DNA of 64,000 nucleotides from Hymenobacter oligotrophus (lineage in GTDB: Bacteria > Bacteroidota > Bacteroidia > Cytophagales > Hymenobacteraceae): positions 3,906,001 to 3,970,000 of the forward strand of contig NZ_CP032317.1 of the NCBI RefSeq assembly GCF_003574965.1. The letters are read 5' to 3'. A program made the translations under genes and the position numbers. The number at the start of each line of letters is the position of its first letter. Position 1 is the stretch's first letter. The notes below the pieces were generated by a model that was not told the origin of the DNA, did no database searches, and saw only the letters and a program-made list of their open reading frames with translations. Positions 49,739-56,934 of this stretch are shown here, one piece after another.

Positions 49739-50760
49739 TAGCTGGTGCGGGTGCGTGGGTCGATTACCATTTGCGCAGCATCGGCCAATACCCACGCCAA
49801 CACGCGCGCCACGGCCACTAGCAGCACTCCGCCAATTAGCAAGGGCAAGTCGCGGCTGGCGGCGGCCTCCACCAGCAGGCGGCCCATACCGGGCAGGGCA
49901 AACACCAGCTCAACTACCACTGCGCCGGCCACAACCTCGGGCAGCAGCTCGGTTACGCGGCTCACAAAAACGGGCAGCGCATTGGGCAACACGTGCCTCC
50001 GCCAAACCCTTGGGGCGGGCGTGCCCTTGGCCAGGGCCGTGGTAACGTAAGGTTGCTGCCACTGCTGCCGCAGCGCCGCCGCCGTAGGCAAAAACACAGC
50101 CGGGAAGCCGACTACTACTAGGCTCAGCACCGGCAGCACCAAGTGGTAAGCTCGGTCGAGAAACGGGTTGCCCAGCCAGGGCGCCGCGCCCGACTCAAGG
50201 CCGTAGGAAGGAAACAGCGGCCAAAAATCGGGGCTGGCCAGCAGCACCAGCAACAACAAACCCACCACAAACAAAGGCAAGCTATCGAATAAGTACACCA
50301 GCGGCAGCAGCAAGCGGCGTACGGGTGCCTTGCGCGCAGCGGCCATGGCTGCACCTAGGGCCAGCAATGCCGTTAGCACCAGCGCCGTGCCTGTAAGCGG
50401 CAACGTAACCCGCAGCGCAGCTCCGAGGTGCTCTTCCACAGCGGTGCCGTCGCGGTACGAGGTGCCTAGGTGCCCGCGGCTTAAATGGGTTAGCCAGCGA
50501 TGGTACTGGTTGCGCGGGCCGTGCCACTGCCAAGGCAGCAAGCCAAAGTAAAACAACGGTTGATGCAGGCCCAAGCGCAGGCGATATTGCTGCTCCGTTG
50601 CTACGCGGGCAGCCGAGCTGGCTGTGGGCGTAAGCTGCTCGGCGGCAAACAGCTGCGGCGAGCTGGCGGCCACGGCGCGGCTCAGCAGAAACACCGCCGA
50701 GGCCACCAGCCACGCAGTGCCGAGGGCTACGCCAATGCGCCATACCAGCAGTTTTGCCAT
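49738..50760 (-). CDS. Peptide/nickel-type ABC transporter permease (DppB/OppB-like)
   Basis: A 340-aa partner permease. WRIGVALGTAWLVASAVFLLSR is the first helix, LGLHQPLFY and WLTHLSRGHLGTSYRDGTAVEEHL are classical DppB motifs, and VTTALAKGTPAPRVWRRHVLPNALPV is the EAA loop. GAVVVELVFALPGMGRLL precedes the last helices. A GTG at 50766 touches the TAG stop of the binding-protein gene. The ATG at 50760 is equally possible. The last base of its TAA stop is the first of the next start. Confidence 0.9.
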   Translation of the reverse strand: MAKLLVWRIGVALGTAWLVASAVFLLSRAVAASSPQLFAAEQLTPTASSAARVATEQQYRLRLGLHQPLFYFGLLPWQWHGPRNQYHRWLTHLSRGHLGTSYRDGTAVEEHLGAALRVTLPLTGTALVLTALLALGAAMAAARKAPVRRLLLPLVYLFDSLPLFVVGLLLLVLLASPDFWPLFPSYGLESGAAPWLGNPFLDRAYHLVLPVLSLVVVGFPAVFLPTAAALRQQWQQPYVTTALAKGTPAPRVWRRHVLPNALPVFVSRVTELLPEVVAGAVVVELVFALPGMGRLLVEAAASRDLPLLIGGVLLVAVARVLAWVLADAAQMVIDPRTRTS

Positions 50761-50766
50761 GCGCAC

Positions 50767-52512
50767 CTAGGGCCTTGGGGTTGGCGTCAGGGTGAAGGCG
50801 GGCAAGTCGTAGCCTGGTTCGAGGCCGCTCGGGCGCACGCTGCCGAAGCGTTTCGCCACGGCCAGGCGGTTGGGTTCGAAAAACAGCGGCACCATGGGCG
50901 TTTGCACGTACAGCACCGTTTGCAGCTTGTGCAGCAAACGCACCTTTTGCGTCGAGTCTTCGGTGCTCACGATAGCGTCGAGGAGGCGGTCGGAAGCGGG
51001 GTTGCCGAAACGCGTACGGTTTACCCCGCCTTCGCCGATGCTGCCCGTATGCAACAGCGGGCGTAGGTCGTACGAAAATGGGTTGCCGTACAACGTGCGC
51101 AAGCACAAATCGAAGTTGCCCTCGCGGCGCAGGGCCGAGAGCTGCCCGGCTTCGGTGGGGTGCAGGCTAATGGCAAGGCCAATTTGCCGAGCTGCTTGTT
51201 GCAGCAGCAAGGCAATGGTTTCGTAGGTACGGTCGCCGGCGGCGTAAAACAAGCGCGGAGCCAGCACTTGGGCATTGTTGCCCGCACGGCGCCAACCGTT
51301 GGAGCTACGCTGCCAGCCAGCTTGCTGCAGCAAAGCCGCGGCCTGCGGAGGCGAATAGGGGCGCAGGGGCAGGCTATCGTGGTAAACCCACCGCTCGCGC
51401 GGGCTAATAAGACTCGTGCTGCGCTGGCCCAGCCCAAATTGCGTTGCCTGCATCAGGCGCTGGGCATCAACCAAATGAGCAAAAGCCTGGCGGGTACGCG
51501 CCTCGCTTAGGCTGCGCTGTTGGGTGTTGATTTCCATCACCACCACCCGGTACGACGCCGGGGAGTACAAATGAAAATCAACCGAATCGGTGTTGCGCAA
51601 CTGCGCAAAATCGGGGCCTGGCATGTTTGGGTACACATCCAGCTCGCCGCGGCGCAGGGCCAACAGAGCCGTTGCAGCGTTGGGCACTATGTGAAACTCC
51701 AGTCGCCGCGGATTGGCCACCAACGGAAAACCGGCGTTTTGGAGCGCATCGCCCCACCATTTGTTTTTGCGCTCCAACACCACGCGCTGGCCCGCTTGCC
51801 AGCTTACGAGCTGATACGCGCCGCTGCCCCGCACGGTGCGCGGGTCGCGCCACTGCCCGCCTTGCTCAAAGCGCTGCCGAAAAGCCTGCACCGCAGCCAC
51901 CTGGTTTAGTGCCGAGTCGCCGGCGAGCAGCTGGCGCGCGGGCACCCGCCGGAGCAGTGTATCGGGGTCGAGCAAGTACTCGGGCAACACCGGGAAGTCG
52001 CCGCTGGTGGTGCGGTATTCCGGCGCGTAGCCCCGGCACACCAGCGTAAAGCGGCGCGGGTTTTGGGCATCGAGCTGCACATCCTGCACAAAGCCCAGCG
52101 TGCTGCGCAGGCTTTCGTTGGGCAGGCCTGGGCAGGCAATGGTTTTCAGGCTAAATAATACGTCCGAAGCCAACACTGGGCGGCCGTTGTCCCAGGTAGC
52201 TTCGGAGCGTAGTTGGTAGCTGATGTATGTCAGGGAATCGGTGCGCCGCACCACCGGCATGGCGGTGGCCAGCCACGGCACAAAGCGGCGCTGGCTGCCA
52301 TCCACCGTCAACAGGCTTTGGTAAAGCAGGTTGTTGATTTGGATGGCGTAGGCGTTGGGCAGGGTTACCGGGTTCAGGGACTCAGGGTCGCGGGGCCAGC
52401 ACACCCGCACCGTAGTCGGCGCGGACGATTGCTTGGATGACGACGAGGTACAAGCGCAGCAAACGCACAGGCTGAGAACAACAATCAGCCTAGGGAACGA
52501 GAATTGTAACAT
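50767..52512 (-). CDS. Peptide/nickel-type ABC transporter substrate-binding lipoprotein
   Basis: A 581-aa SBP_bac_5-family protein. The signal MLQFSFPRLIVVLSLCVCCAC has a lipobox, with acylation at about Cys21. Then RVCWPRDPESLNPVTLPNAYAIQINNLLYQSLLTVD, ATWDNGRPVLASDVLFSLKTI, GSGAYQLVSWQAGQRVVLERK and LRRGELDVYPNMPGPDF are typical of DppA/OppA proteins. It would capture the ligand outside the inner membrane and pass it to the permeases. The ligand cannot be told. The gene's TAG stop lies inside CCTAGG, and the next start follows at once. The frame is open beyond 52512, but only this start gives the signal. Confidence 0.9.
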   Translation of the reverse strand: MLQFSFPRLIVVLSLCVCCACTSSSSKQSSAPTTVRVCWPRDPESLNPVTLPNAYAIQINNLLYQSLLTVDGSQRRFVPWLATAMPVVRRTDSLTYISYQLRSEATWDNGRPVLASDVLFSLKTIACPGLPNESLRSTLGFVQDVQLDAQNPRRFTLVCRGYAPEYRTTSGDFPVLPEYLLDPDTLLRRVPARQLLAGDSALNQVAAVQAFRQRFEQGGQWRDPRTVRGSGAYQLVSWQAGQRVVLERKNKWWGDALQNAGFPLVANPRRLEFHIVPNAATALLALRRGELDVYPNMPGPDFAQLRNTDSVDFHLYSPASYRVVVMEINTQQRSLSEARTRQAFAHLVDAQRLMQATQFGLGQRSTSLISPRERWVYHDSLPLRPYSPPQAAALLQQAGWQRSSNGWRRAGNNAQVLAPRLFYAAGDRTYETIALLLQQAARQIGLAISLHPTEAGQLSALRREGNFDLCLRTLYGNPFSYDLRPLLHTGSIGEGGVNRTRFGNPASDRLLDAIVSTEDSTQKVRLLHKLQTVLYVQTPMVPLFFEPNRLAVAKRFGSVRPSGLEPGYDLPAFTLTPTPRP

Positions 52513-52577
52513 GAGCCTGGCGCGTCCGGAGTAGATGAACCGGCCCAAGTTACCGAATACTGCTCTGAAGACGCGAA

Positions 52578-52784
52578 TTAGTGCGTTTCGCCCCACCCGT
52601 TGCCGCCAATGCTGGGGGTGCCGCTAGGCGGCGGCGGGGTGGTTCCGGTGCCGGGGCCAGTGGGTTGCGGCGATTGAGACTGAGCCGCGCCGCCAGCCGG
52701 GTTAGGGGTGGCGTTCTGAGTTGTGGTGCCAGCACCCAACAAGGTGCCTAGCTTCAGTAAAGCAATGAGTAGCAGCTCCAACAT
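52578..52784 (-). CDS. Small Pro/Gly/Thr-rich protein with hydrophobic N-terminus
   Basis: A 68-aa protein. LELLLIALLKLGTLLGAG at the start may anchor it in the membrane, and the remainder is low-complexity, rich in Thr, Pro, Gly and Gln (TGPGTGTTPPPPSGTPS). No domain is recognised. A TATGTTTG box with TTTA 19 bases further upstream sits 39 bases before the ATG, which makes expression plausible. A chance open frame is not excluded. Confidence 0.5.
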   Translation of the reverse strand: MLELLLIALLKLGTLLGAGTTTQNATPNPAGGAAQSQSPQPTGPGTGTTPPPPSGTPSIGGNGWGETH

Positions 52785-52823
52785 TGTGGTATGATTTGGG
52801 GTGGACTATAACCGAGGACACAA

Positions 52824-52831
52824 CAAACATA
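52824..52831 (-). promoter_or_regulatory. Putative promoter box TATGTTTG
   Basis: Exact TAnnTTTG on the minus strand, and TTTA at the -33 position 19 bases upstream (52851-52854). Those upstream bases are part of copy B of the three-copy spaced motif, so the two could interact. Confidence 0.5.
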
Positions 52832-52847
52832 CCAGGTATGCAGGGCT

Positions 52848-52878
52848 AAGTAAAGGAAGAAACCAGCGTGTATGTGAC
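52848..52878 (+). repeat. Copy B of a three-copy spaced motif
   Basis: AAGTAAAGGAAGAAA, then 11 bases, then GTGAC. Identical to copy A over the first 15 bases. Confidence 0.6.
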
Positions 52879-53045
52879 TGACAAATAGAAAGACTAATTG
52901 TAAAAAAAGCAGCCGATAAAGCCCTTTTGGCCTATGAGGCTACACTTTGGGCTATTAGAGCTGAAAAATATTGACCTGTTTGTGACATAGTGCCGCACAA
53001 AAGCTACATCTTTCATCCTGCAAATGTGAGGTGGTTGCCCGGCCT

Positions 53046-53075
53046 ATAAAAGGAAGAAATCGGGTATTCTGTGAC
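53046..53075 (+). repeat. Copy C of a three-copy spaced motif
   Basis: ATAAAAGGAAGAAA, then 11 bases, then GTGAC. The GTG is in frame with the helical protein gene and could be an alternative start, with AAGGA-like sequence in front. Confidence 0.55.
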
Positions 53076-53139
53076 GCTGGGTATTGGGCCCTTGTGCGCT
53101 GTCAAATGCAGTTGGCGCGCGTTAATCGTACGTTTTTCG

Positions 53140-54654
53140 ATGCACGAGCTGATAAATTTGGCCAAAATTGTGACCAACCGCCGCCTATCAACGCTGCCGT
53201 TGGTCGACTTTGCCGAGGGCCACGCTTCGAAGTCGAGAGAGGAGGAATTGCTGGAGCTTTTGGTGTCGGGTGAAAGCCTGACTAACCTGCAAGTGGCCAA
53301 GCGCTTATACCAAAGCACCTCGGCCAACAGCATGGCCGCGCTGCGCAAGCTTAAGCAGCGCTTGCAGGAAAAACTGCTCAACCACTTGTTTTTCCTCGAC
53401 CATACCGACCTGCGGCACCCGGCGTTTCGGCGCTACGAGCAACAGTGCCTCGATTTGCTGTACCAAGCCACCATGCTGTGGCGCGAAAGCGAGCGGGTGC
53501 TGCTGCCCCAACTGCTGCGGAAGGTGGTGCGACTAGCGGCAAGCGGCGAGTTTACCCAGCAGGAAATCAGTGCGTGGGAAATGCTGCGCACGCTTTACGC
53601 CGAGTCGAACGACTACACCCAGTACCAGCACTGCGTGAAGCAACTGGCCAAGCTCTACGAAACCCTGGCGGTAGAGCGCGAGGCCCAACGGATAAACTGG
53701 GACGCCAAAATGAAGCTTGTCCGCTCGGTGGTGGCCCGGCGCCGCTTGCTGCAAGAGCTACCCGGCATAATCAGCAAGCTGGAAAGCCTGTACAAACAAG
53801 TGCCCACTTACAACGTGTACGACCCGTTGCTAAAGATGCGGCTGATGCAGCAGGAGCTTAGTGGCAACTTCGAGGAGATTATTCGCATTACCACCGCCGC
53901 CGAAAACCTGTTCGCCGCCGGCAAGCTCAACCCCAAGCGTTTCGATAGCCGCTTTACCAAGTTTTACAGCATGTACGCCCACTTGCGGGCGCGGCGCATT
54001 ACCGAGGGATTGGCGCTGGCCGAGGGCTACCTCGAGGCTTTTCACCGCTCCAACAACAACTGGTTCGCTTTTTTGGAGCTGTATTACTTGTTGGCCATGC
54101 ACGACGGCGACTACGCGCAGGCCGGCATCTTGCTGCGGCGCATGCAGCAGAACCCGTTCGTAACGAAGATACCGTTGCCCGCGCAGCAGCGCTGGGAGCT
54201 GATGCAGGCGTACTTGTTTTTTGTGCGCCCGGCCGAGGCGCGCCTGCGCCCCCTGCAGTTTGCGCAACTGGTGCAGCGCATCCCCGACCACAGCCGCGAC
54301 AAACAAGGTTACAACGTGGCCATCCTGATCCTGCAGTTTTTGCACTACCTGCGCGAGGGCAACAAAGAGGCTTTGCTGGCCCGCCTGGAGGGCTTACGCA
54401 AGTACGAAAAGGCACACTTGCGCGAAGCCTCTACCTTGCGCAGCCGGCTTATGTTCCGGCTGCTGCAACTAACTGTAAAGGAGAACTTTGAGCCCGAAGC
54501 CAGCGAGAAAAAAGGGCAAGCGTTGCTGGCGCGTTTGCGCGACACGCCCCCGCCCGGCGAGGCCTTTGCCGAAATCGAGATTATACCTTACGAAAACCTA
54601 TGGGCGCAGGCCCTAGGGCTGTTGCGCGAGCTGCACGCCCAGCAAAGCAACTAG
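53140..54654 (+). CDS. Predicted all-helical protein, unknown function
   Basis: A 504-aa cytoplasmic-looking protein without signal or membrane segment. It starts MHELINLAKIVTNRR at the ATG, although a GTG at 53071 would add 23 residues. The sequence reads as a series of amphipathic helices, for instance LLELLVSGESLTNLQVAKRLY, WEMLRTLYAESNDYTQYQHCVKQLAKLYETL and NNNWFAFLELYYLLAMHDGDYAQAGILLRRMQ. The latter part has TPR-like helix pairs. The first 80 residues (NLQVAKRLYQSTSANSMAALRKLKQRLQEKLL) could be a helix-turn-helix-like or coiled portion. No family is recognised. It follows an AT-rich spacer with repeated motifs and has no co-transcribed partner. Confidence 0.75.
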   Translation: MHELINLAKIVTNRRLSTLPLVDFAEGHASKSREEELLELLVSGESLTNLQVAKRLYQSTSANSMAALRKLKQRLQEKLLNHLFFLDHTDLRHPAFRRYEQQCLDLLYQATMLWRESERVLLPQLLRKVVRLAASGEFTQQEISAWEMLRTLYAESNDYTQYQHCVKQLAKLYETLAVEREAQRINWDAKMKLVRSVVARRRLLQELPGIISKLESLYKQVPTYNVYDPLLKMRLMQQELSGNFEEIIRITTAAENLFAAGKLNPKRFDSRFTKFYSMYAHLRARRITEGLALAEGYLEAFHRSNNNWFAFLELYYLLAMHDGDYAQAGILLRRMQQNPFVTKIPLPAQQRWELMQAYLFFVRPAEARLRPLQFAQLVQRIPDHSRDKQGYNVAILILQFLHYLREGNKEALLARLEGLRKYEKAHLREASTLRSRLMFRLLQLTVKENFEPEASEKKGQALLARLRDTPPPGEAFAEIEIIPYENLWAQALGLLRELHAQQSN

Positions 54655-54658
54655 GCAC

Positions 54659-55033
54659 CTAGGGGTGCTGCGCGGCCACGGCCTGGGCGGGCGCAGCGGC
54701 CGGAGCGGTGCTGGCAACCAGTTGCTCGTAGCGGTGGAGCTGCGTGGGCGTCAGTACGGTTTTCAACTGAGCGTAGTAGGCATCGGCTACGGCTTGCAGC
54801 TTGGTTTTGCGGGCGTCGGCGTCGCCGGCGTACATACGCTCCACTTCTTGCTCTTGTTGCAGGCGCTGATAGGTAAGGCTTTTCACCTTCAGGATGCGGG
54901 CGTCGTCGAGGCCAAGCTGCGGCGTGAGGGCGCGCGTAGCTTCGGCTGCTTTTTGGCTGAGTGTGCCGCCGTCTTGGGCAATGGCGCCCGTAAAGCAGCA
55001 GGCAAGTACAGCAGTAACGATTAGCTTTTTCAT
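54659..55033 (-). CDS. Spy/CpxP-like small periplasmic protein
   Basis: A 124-aa exported protein. MKKLIVTAVLACCFTGAIAQ is a signal peptide. The rest is helical with two motifs of the LTxxQ kind, TPQLGLDDARILKVKSL and KTVLTPTQLHRYEQL, as in Spy/CpxP, which are periplasmic chaperones or stress sensors. An Ala/Pro/Gln-rich tail follows. The similarity is weak, so the role is an inference. Its TAG stop is part of CCTAGG, and it converges on the helical protein gene with a four-base gap. Confidence 0.7.
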   Translation of the reverse strand: MKKLIVTAVLACCFTGAIAQDGGTLSQKAAEATRALTPQLGLDDARILKVKSLTYQRLQQEQEVERMYAGDADARKTKLQAVADAYYAQLKTVLTPTQLHRYEQLVASTAPAAAPAQAVAAQHP

Positions 55034-55376
55034 GAAGGTGTGTTGGTATTAAGGTTATATTTGATAGGATTTACGTGACAAATAAAGCGAAAATTATATA
55101 TAAGCTGAACAATTGCGATAAATAATTGCACATTATTCGCGGGGTTGGCTTTGCGCTGAACTCGGCCATACCGGCTGCGGCGCTATGCGCCCATGGGCGG
55201 CCCCTTTGGCCGCACGGGCCGCCGCCACCTAGTCCGCTGGGGCGCGCCACAGCAGCCCCAACCAGCGCCGGTTTGCCGGGCTTGGTTGGCAAAGCCGGAC
55301 GCCTGCTGTACCTTGCTGCGGTTGCACACGCGCCTGCCGTTTTTCCTTCCTCAGACGTACCTGCTTGCCTAAGCCG
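55034..55376. other. 343-base divergent spacer, no gene
   Basis: AT-rich near the CpxP-like gene (55034-55130), GC-rich after that. A long minus-strand open frame covers it but is the shadow of the DinB-like gene. An eight-base inverted repeat (GGCGGCCC/GGGCCGCC) lies at 55196-55223. No promoter box could be recognised. Confidence 0.5.
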
Positions 55377-55955
55377 ATGCCCGCCACCGCTGCCCCACGT
55401 ACCGCCGATTTCCTCGACCAAATGACCCGCGCTGTGGAGGAAGCGCGCACCGTTGCGCAGGAGCGTTTCCGGCCCCTCAGCGAAGACCAGCTCAACCGCC
55501 GGCCTTCGCCCAGCAAGTGGAGCGTAGGCCAGTGCCTCGAGCATCTCAACATCATCGGCGGCCTGTACTTGCCCGTAATGAGCCAGCGCGTGCGCAAAGC
55601 CCAGGAGCGCGGTGCCCGTCCGGCCGAGTTCGTGAAAAACGGCTTTATCGGCCGCCGCCTTACGGCCGCCATGCTCACGCCCGCCCGCGAAAAGCCCATG
55701 AAAACGCCCCAGCAGTTTGCGCCCAGCGGCTCGCGCCTGCCGCGCACGGTGGTGGAGGTGTTCATTCGCCAGCTCGACGAACTGCTGAACGTGTTGCACC
55801 AGGCCCGCGACATCAACGCCAACGCCGTGCGCATTCCCAACACGCTCATCCCGTTGGTGCGCCTGCGCCTTACCGATCAGTTTGCTTTCCTGATTGCGCA
55901 CCTGCAGCGCCACGTGGCCCAGGCCGAGCGCGTGCTCGACTCGAAACCGCGCTAG
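55377..55955 (+). CDS. DinB-like (DinB_2) protein
   Basis: A 192-aa protein of the DinB/YfiT helical-bundle superfamily. FLDQMTRAVEEARTVAQERFRPLSEDQLNRRPSPSKWSVGQCLEHLNIIGGLYL contains the typical LNxxPxxxxWSxxxCLxHL motif with a His of the metal-binding triad (residue about 62). A later His is in FLIAHLQRHVAQAERV. Members are probably metal-dependent thiol transferases, though the substrate is unknown. A TTG at 55365 could extend it by four residues. Confidence 0.88.
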   Translation: MPATAAPRTADFLDQMTRAVEEARTVAQERFRPLSEDQLNRRPSPSKWSVGQCLEHLNIIGGLYLPVMSQRVRKAQERGARPAEFVKNGFIGRRLTAAMLTPAREKPMKTPQQFAPSGSRLPRTVVEVFIRQLDELLNVLHQARDINANAVRIPNTLIPLVRLRLTDQFAFLIAHLQRHVAQAERVLDSKPR

Positions 55956-55984
55956 CTGCCTATGCCCGCTGCGCCGCCGGCCAC

Positions 55985-56777
55985 CTAGGGCTTTGGCGCC
56001 CAGCTCGCTTCGCCAACCAGATAGGCAGCCGTAAGCTGCGAGCTGCTCAGGTAGTACTGGTGGCGGCGGTGCCGTTCGATGTAAGCCGGCAAAAGCTGCG
56101 AGAAAATAGGCGCCACGCCCAGCTGCACCTGCGTGCGGCCGTGCCGGTAACCTACGCCTGCTTCGGCCCCCAGGTAAAACGGACGGATGTCGCCGGTGCG
56201 GCTTCGGCCGAATGTAAAGCCGTAACCGCCTCCTGTGCTATTGAGGTAGCCGTACGTTAGAGCTTTGGCGCCGCTGTAGTGCTGCGTGCCGGCCAGCGGC
56301 CCGGCTGCATAATGCCGCTTCTCGTCGTAAACATCAGAAGCCGAAGTGCCTACGCCGGCCTGGCCGCCCGCGTAAAGGTGCCAGCCGGCGGGTGCGCGTT
56401 TGCCCAGGGCCAGCACTACGCGCATGGCTGCCTGCATGTAGTTTAGCCTGATGCGGCCCCGCTCGCGGATGAAGATTTAGTCGGAGGTGCCAGCGTACAG
56501 CAATTGCTCGCTCCGGTACTGGTAGCCCTTGTTAATATTGCCCAGGCTGGCTTGCGCGCTCCACCGGCGCGTGAGCTGCTTTTCAGCCCAGCAGCGGCGA
56601 GGTATCCTCGGTTTTTTCGCCCGCTACGCGCACTTGCGTGAGCACCGGCCCGGCCTGCAGCCCCTAGCGCGTTTGGGATACGCCCGCGGTTGCAATCAGC
56701 AGGCACGAGCCCACGGCAACCACCACGATAAGCCGGGGCCAGCGGGCTCTCCGGGCATCAGGTACATAAACTGGCAT
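55985..56777 (-). pseudogene. Decayed outer-membrane beta-barrel protein gene
   Basis: Read together in several frames, this region gives a signal peptide (from M at 56777, RRARWPRLIVVVAVGSCLL, ending ATAGVSQTR), a TAG stop at 56664, then GLQAGPVLTQVRVAGEKTED, a shift to another frame giving LTRRWSAQASLGNINKGYQYRSEQLLYAGTSD, a TAA stop, and then IFIRERGRIRLNYMQAAMRVV continuing into an open frame that ends at 55985. The C-terminal part has Gly/Tyr-rich beta strands of a barrel (TYGYLNSTGGGYGFTFGRS, FYLGAEAGVGYRHG). Two stops and a frameshift make it a pseudogene, unless these are sequencing errors. Its TAG stop at the end lies in CCTAGG. Confidence 0.75.
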
Positions 56778-56934
56778 AACAGTTGGCAATAACACGTAGG
56801 CAATTGCGACTAAGGTAAACGGGGCGGACCACGCCGCGCAGGTTGCCGGCAAAATATTGCTACTTCGGATGTGGAATCGGGGCCGACGCCGCATCTAGTT
56901 GGCAGAAGCTCCCACCGCTTACCCTGCTTTGCCC

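Larger units (their letters stand above)
52785..53139. other. 355-base divergent spacer with two copies of the spaced motif
   Basis: AT-rich, no gene. It contains the TATGTTTG promoter for the minus-strand gene, copies B and C of GGAAGAAA-N11-GTGAC, and a further TTTGTGACATAG at about 52980. A promoter for the plus-strand helical protein gene is expected but not recognised. Confidence 0.6.

Noticed and set aside
55071-55913. 280-aa minus-strand open frame opposite the DinB-like gene
   Set aside because: Overlaps a recognised gene in the opposite sense and extends into an AT-rich spacer.
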